Below, one piece after another: positions 6,017-6,032 of a DNA stretch of 6,032 bases. The stretch covers positions 1-6,032 of the forward strand of contig JBLHKS010000322.1 of assembly GCA_047620505.1 (NCBI GenBank). The letters are read 5' to 3'. This stretch comes from JBLHKS01 sp047620505. GTDB lineage: Bacteria; Verrucomicrobiota; Verrucomicrobiia; Verrucomicrobiales; DEV007. How positions within the stretch are numbered: the stretch's first letter is position 1; every line of letters starts with the position of its first letter. The translations under genes and the position numbers were made by a program. The notes beneath the pieces were generated by a model, which was not told where the DNA came from, did no database searches, and saw only the letters and a list, made by a program, of their open reading frames with translations.

Positions 6017-6032
6017 GAAGGAGAGCGTAACC
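5993..6032 (+). CDS. IS30-family transposase, N-terminal 13 codons only
   Basis: The frame reads MTGYTQLTEGERN before the window ends. YTQLTEGER is the hallmark start of IS30-family transposases, which continue into a helix-turn-helix that binds the terminal repeats; the DDE catalytic domain would follow outside the window. An in-frame stop (TGA at 5966-5968) lies upstream and the only ATG is at 5993, so the start is well fixed. No Shine-Dalgarno is visible before it. The gene is placed about 60 bp inside the left terminal repeat, as expected for the family. Confidence 0.82.
   Translation, partial: MTGYTQLTEGERN

Larger units (their letters stand above)
5905..6032 (+). mobile_element. Left end of an IS30-family insertion sequence (continues past window)
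   Basis: The element is recognised by two things: the transposase start at 5993, with IS30-type N-terminus, and a terminal repeat just upstream. It is oriented with its transposase reading rightwards, opposite to the sulfatase it interrupts. Only 128 bp are visible. The sequence turns AT-richer than the sulfatase at this junction. The exact outer base is uncertain by several bases because the target duplication and right end lie outside the window. Confidence 0.8.

Noticed and set aside
6018..6023. AAGGAG as a Shine-Dalgarno for a gene starting just past the window
   Set aside because: These bases encode part of TEGER in the IS30 transposase frame, which starts upstream at 5993.

Overview
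The window looks like a chromosomal segment from a free-living Gram-negative bacterium of moderate GC content (upper 50s percent by eye). A truncated formylglycine-type sulfatase, a Gfo/Idh/MocA oxidoreductase, a secreted NodB-type deacetylase and mostly weak Shine-Dalgarno sequences together suggest the Planctomycetota/Verrucomicrobiota group. That placement is inference; no taxonomic marker is present.

Left part (1-2983), all on the minus strand: a ferrous iron uptake locus. Transcription runs from high to low coordinates. A Fur-type 19-bp perfect palindrome (2965-2983) is followed by feoA, feoB (4-nt GTGA overlap), a 41-residue cysteine-tailed membrane protein of the FeoB-associated type, and then, after a 167-bp gap, an NsrR-like Rrf2 iron-sulfur regulator that runs off the left edge. 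A 23-bp, 11-1-11 inverted repeat of NsrR type abuts the regulator's start codon and suggests autoregulation. The locus thus carries a likely iron input (Fur box) and a likely nitric oxide or Fe-S input (NsrR-like protein).

Middle (2984-3339): a possible 81-codon gene of unknown function ending just before the Fur box, then about 100 bp with nothing recognisable.

Right part (3340-5349): a divergent pair, a secreted polysaccharide deacetylase on the minus strand and a Gfo/Idh/MocA oxidoreductase on the plus strand, separated by 90 bp. Both are plausible carbohydrate-metabolism enzymes of unknown substrate.

Right edge (5377-6032): the C-terminal third of an arylsulfatase-like gene is cut off by the left end of an IS30-family insertion sequence. 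The element's inverted repeat lies at about 5905-5934, and the first 13 codons of its transposase are visible at 5993-6032. The sulfatase remnant lacks its catalytic N-terminal domain, so it is a pseudogene fragment. No wholly new system is evident. The most interesting points are the dual regulatory wiring of the feo locus and the insertion-disrupted sulfatase.
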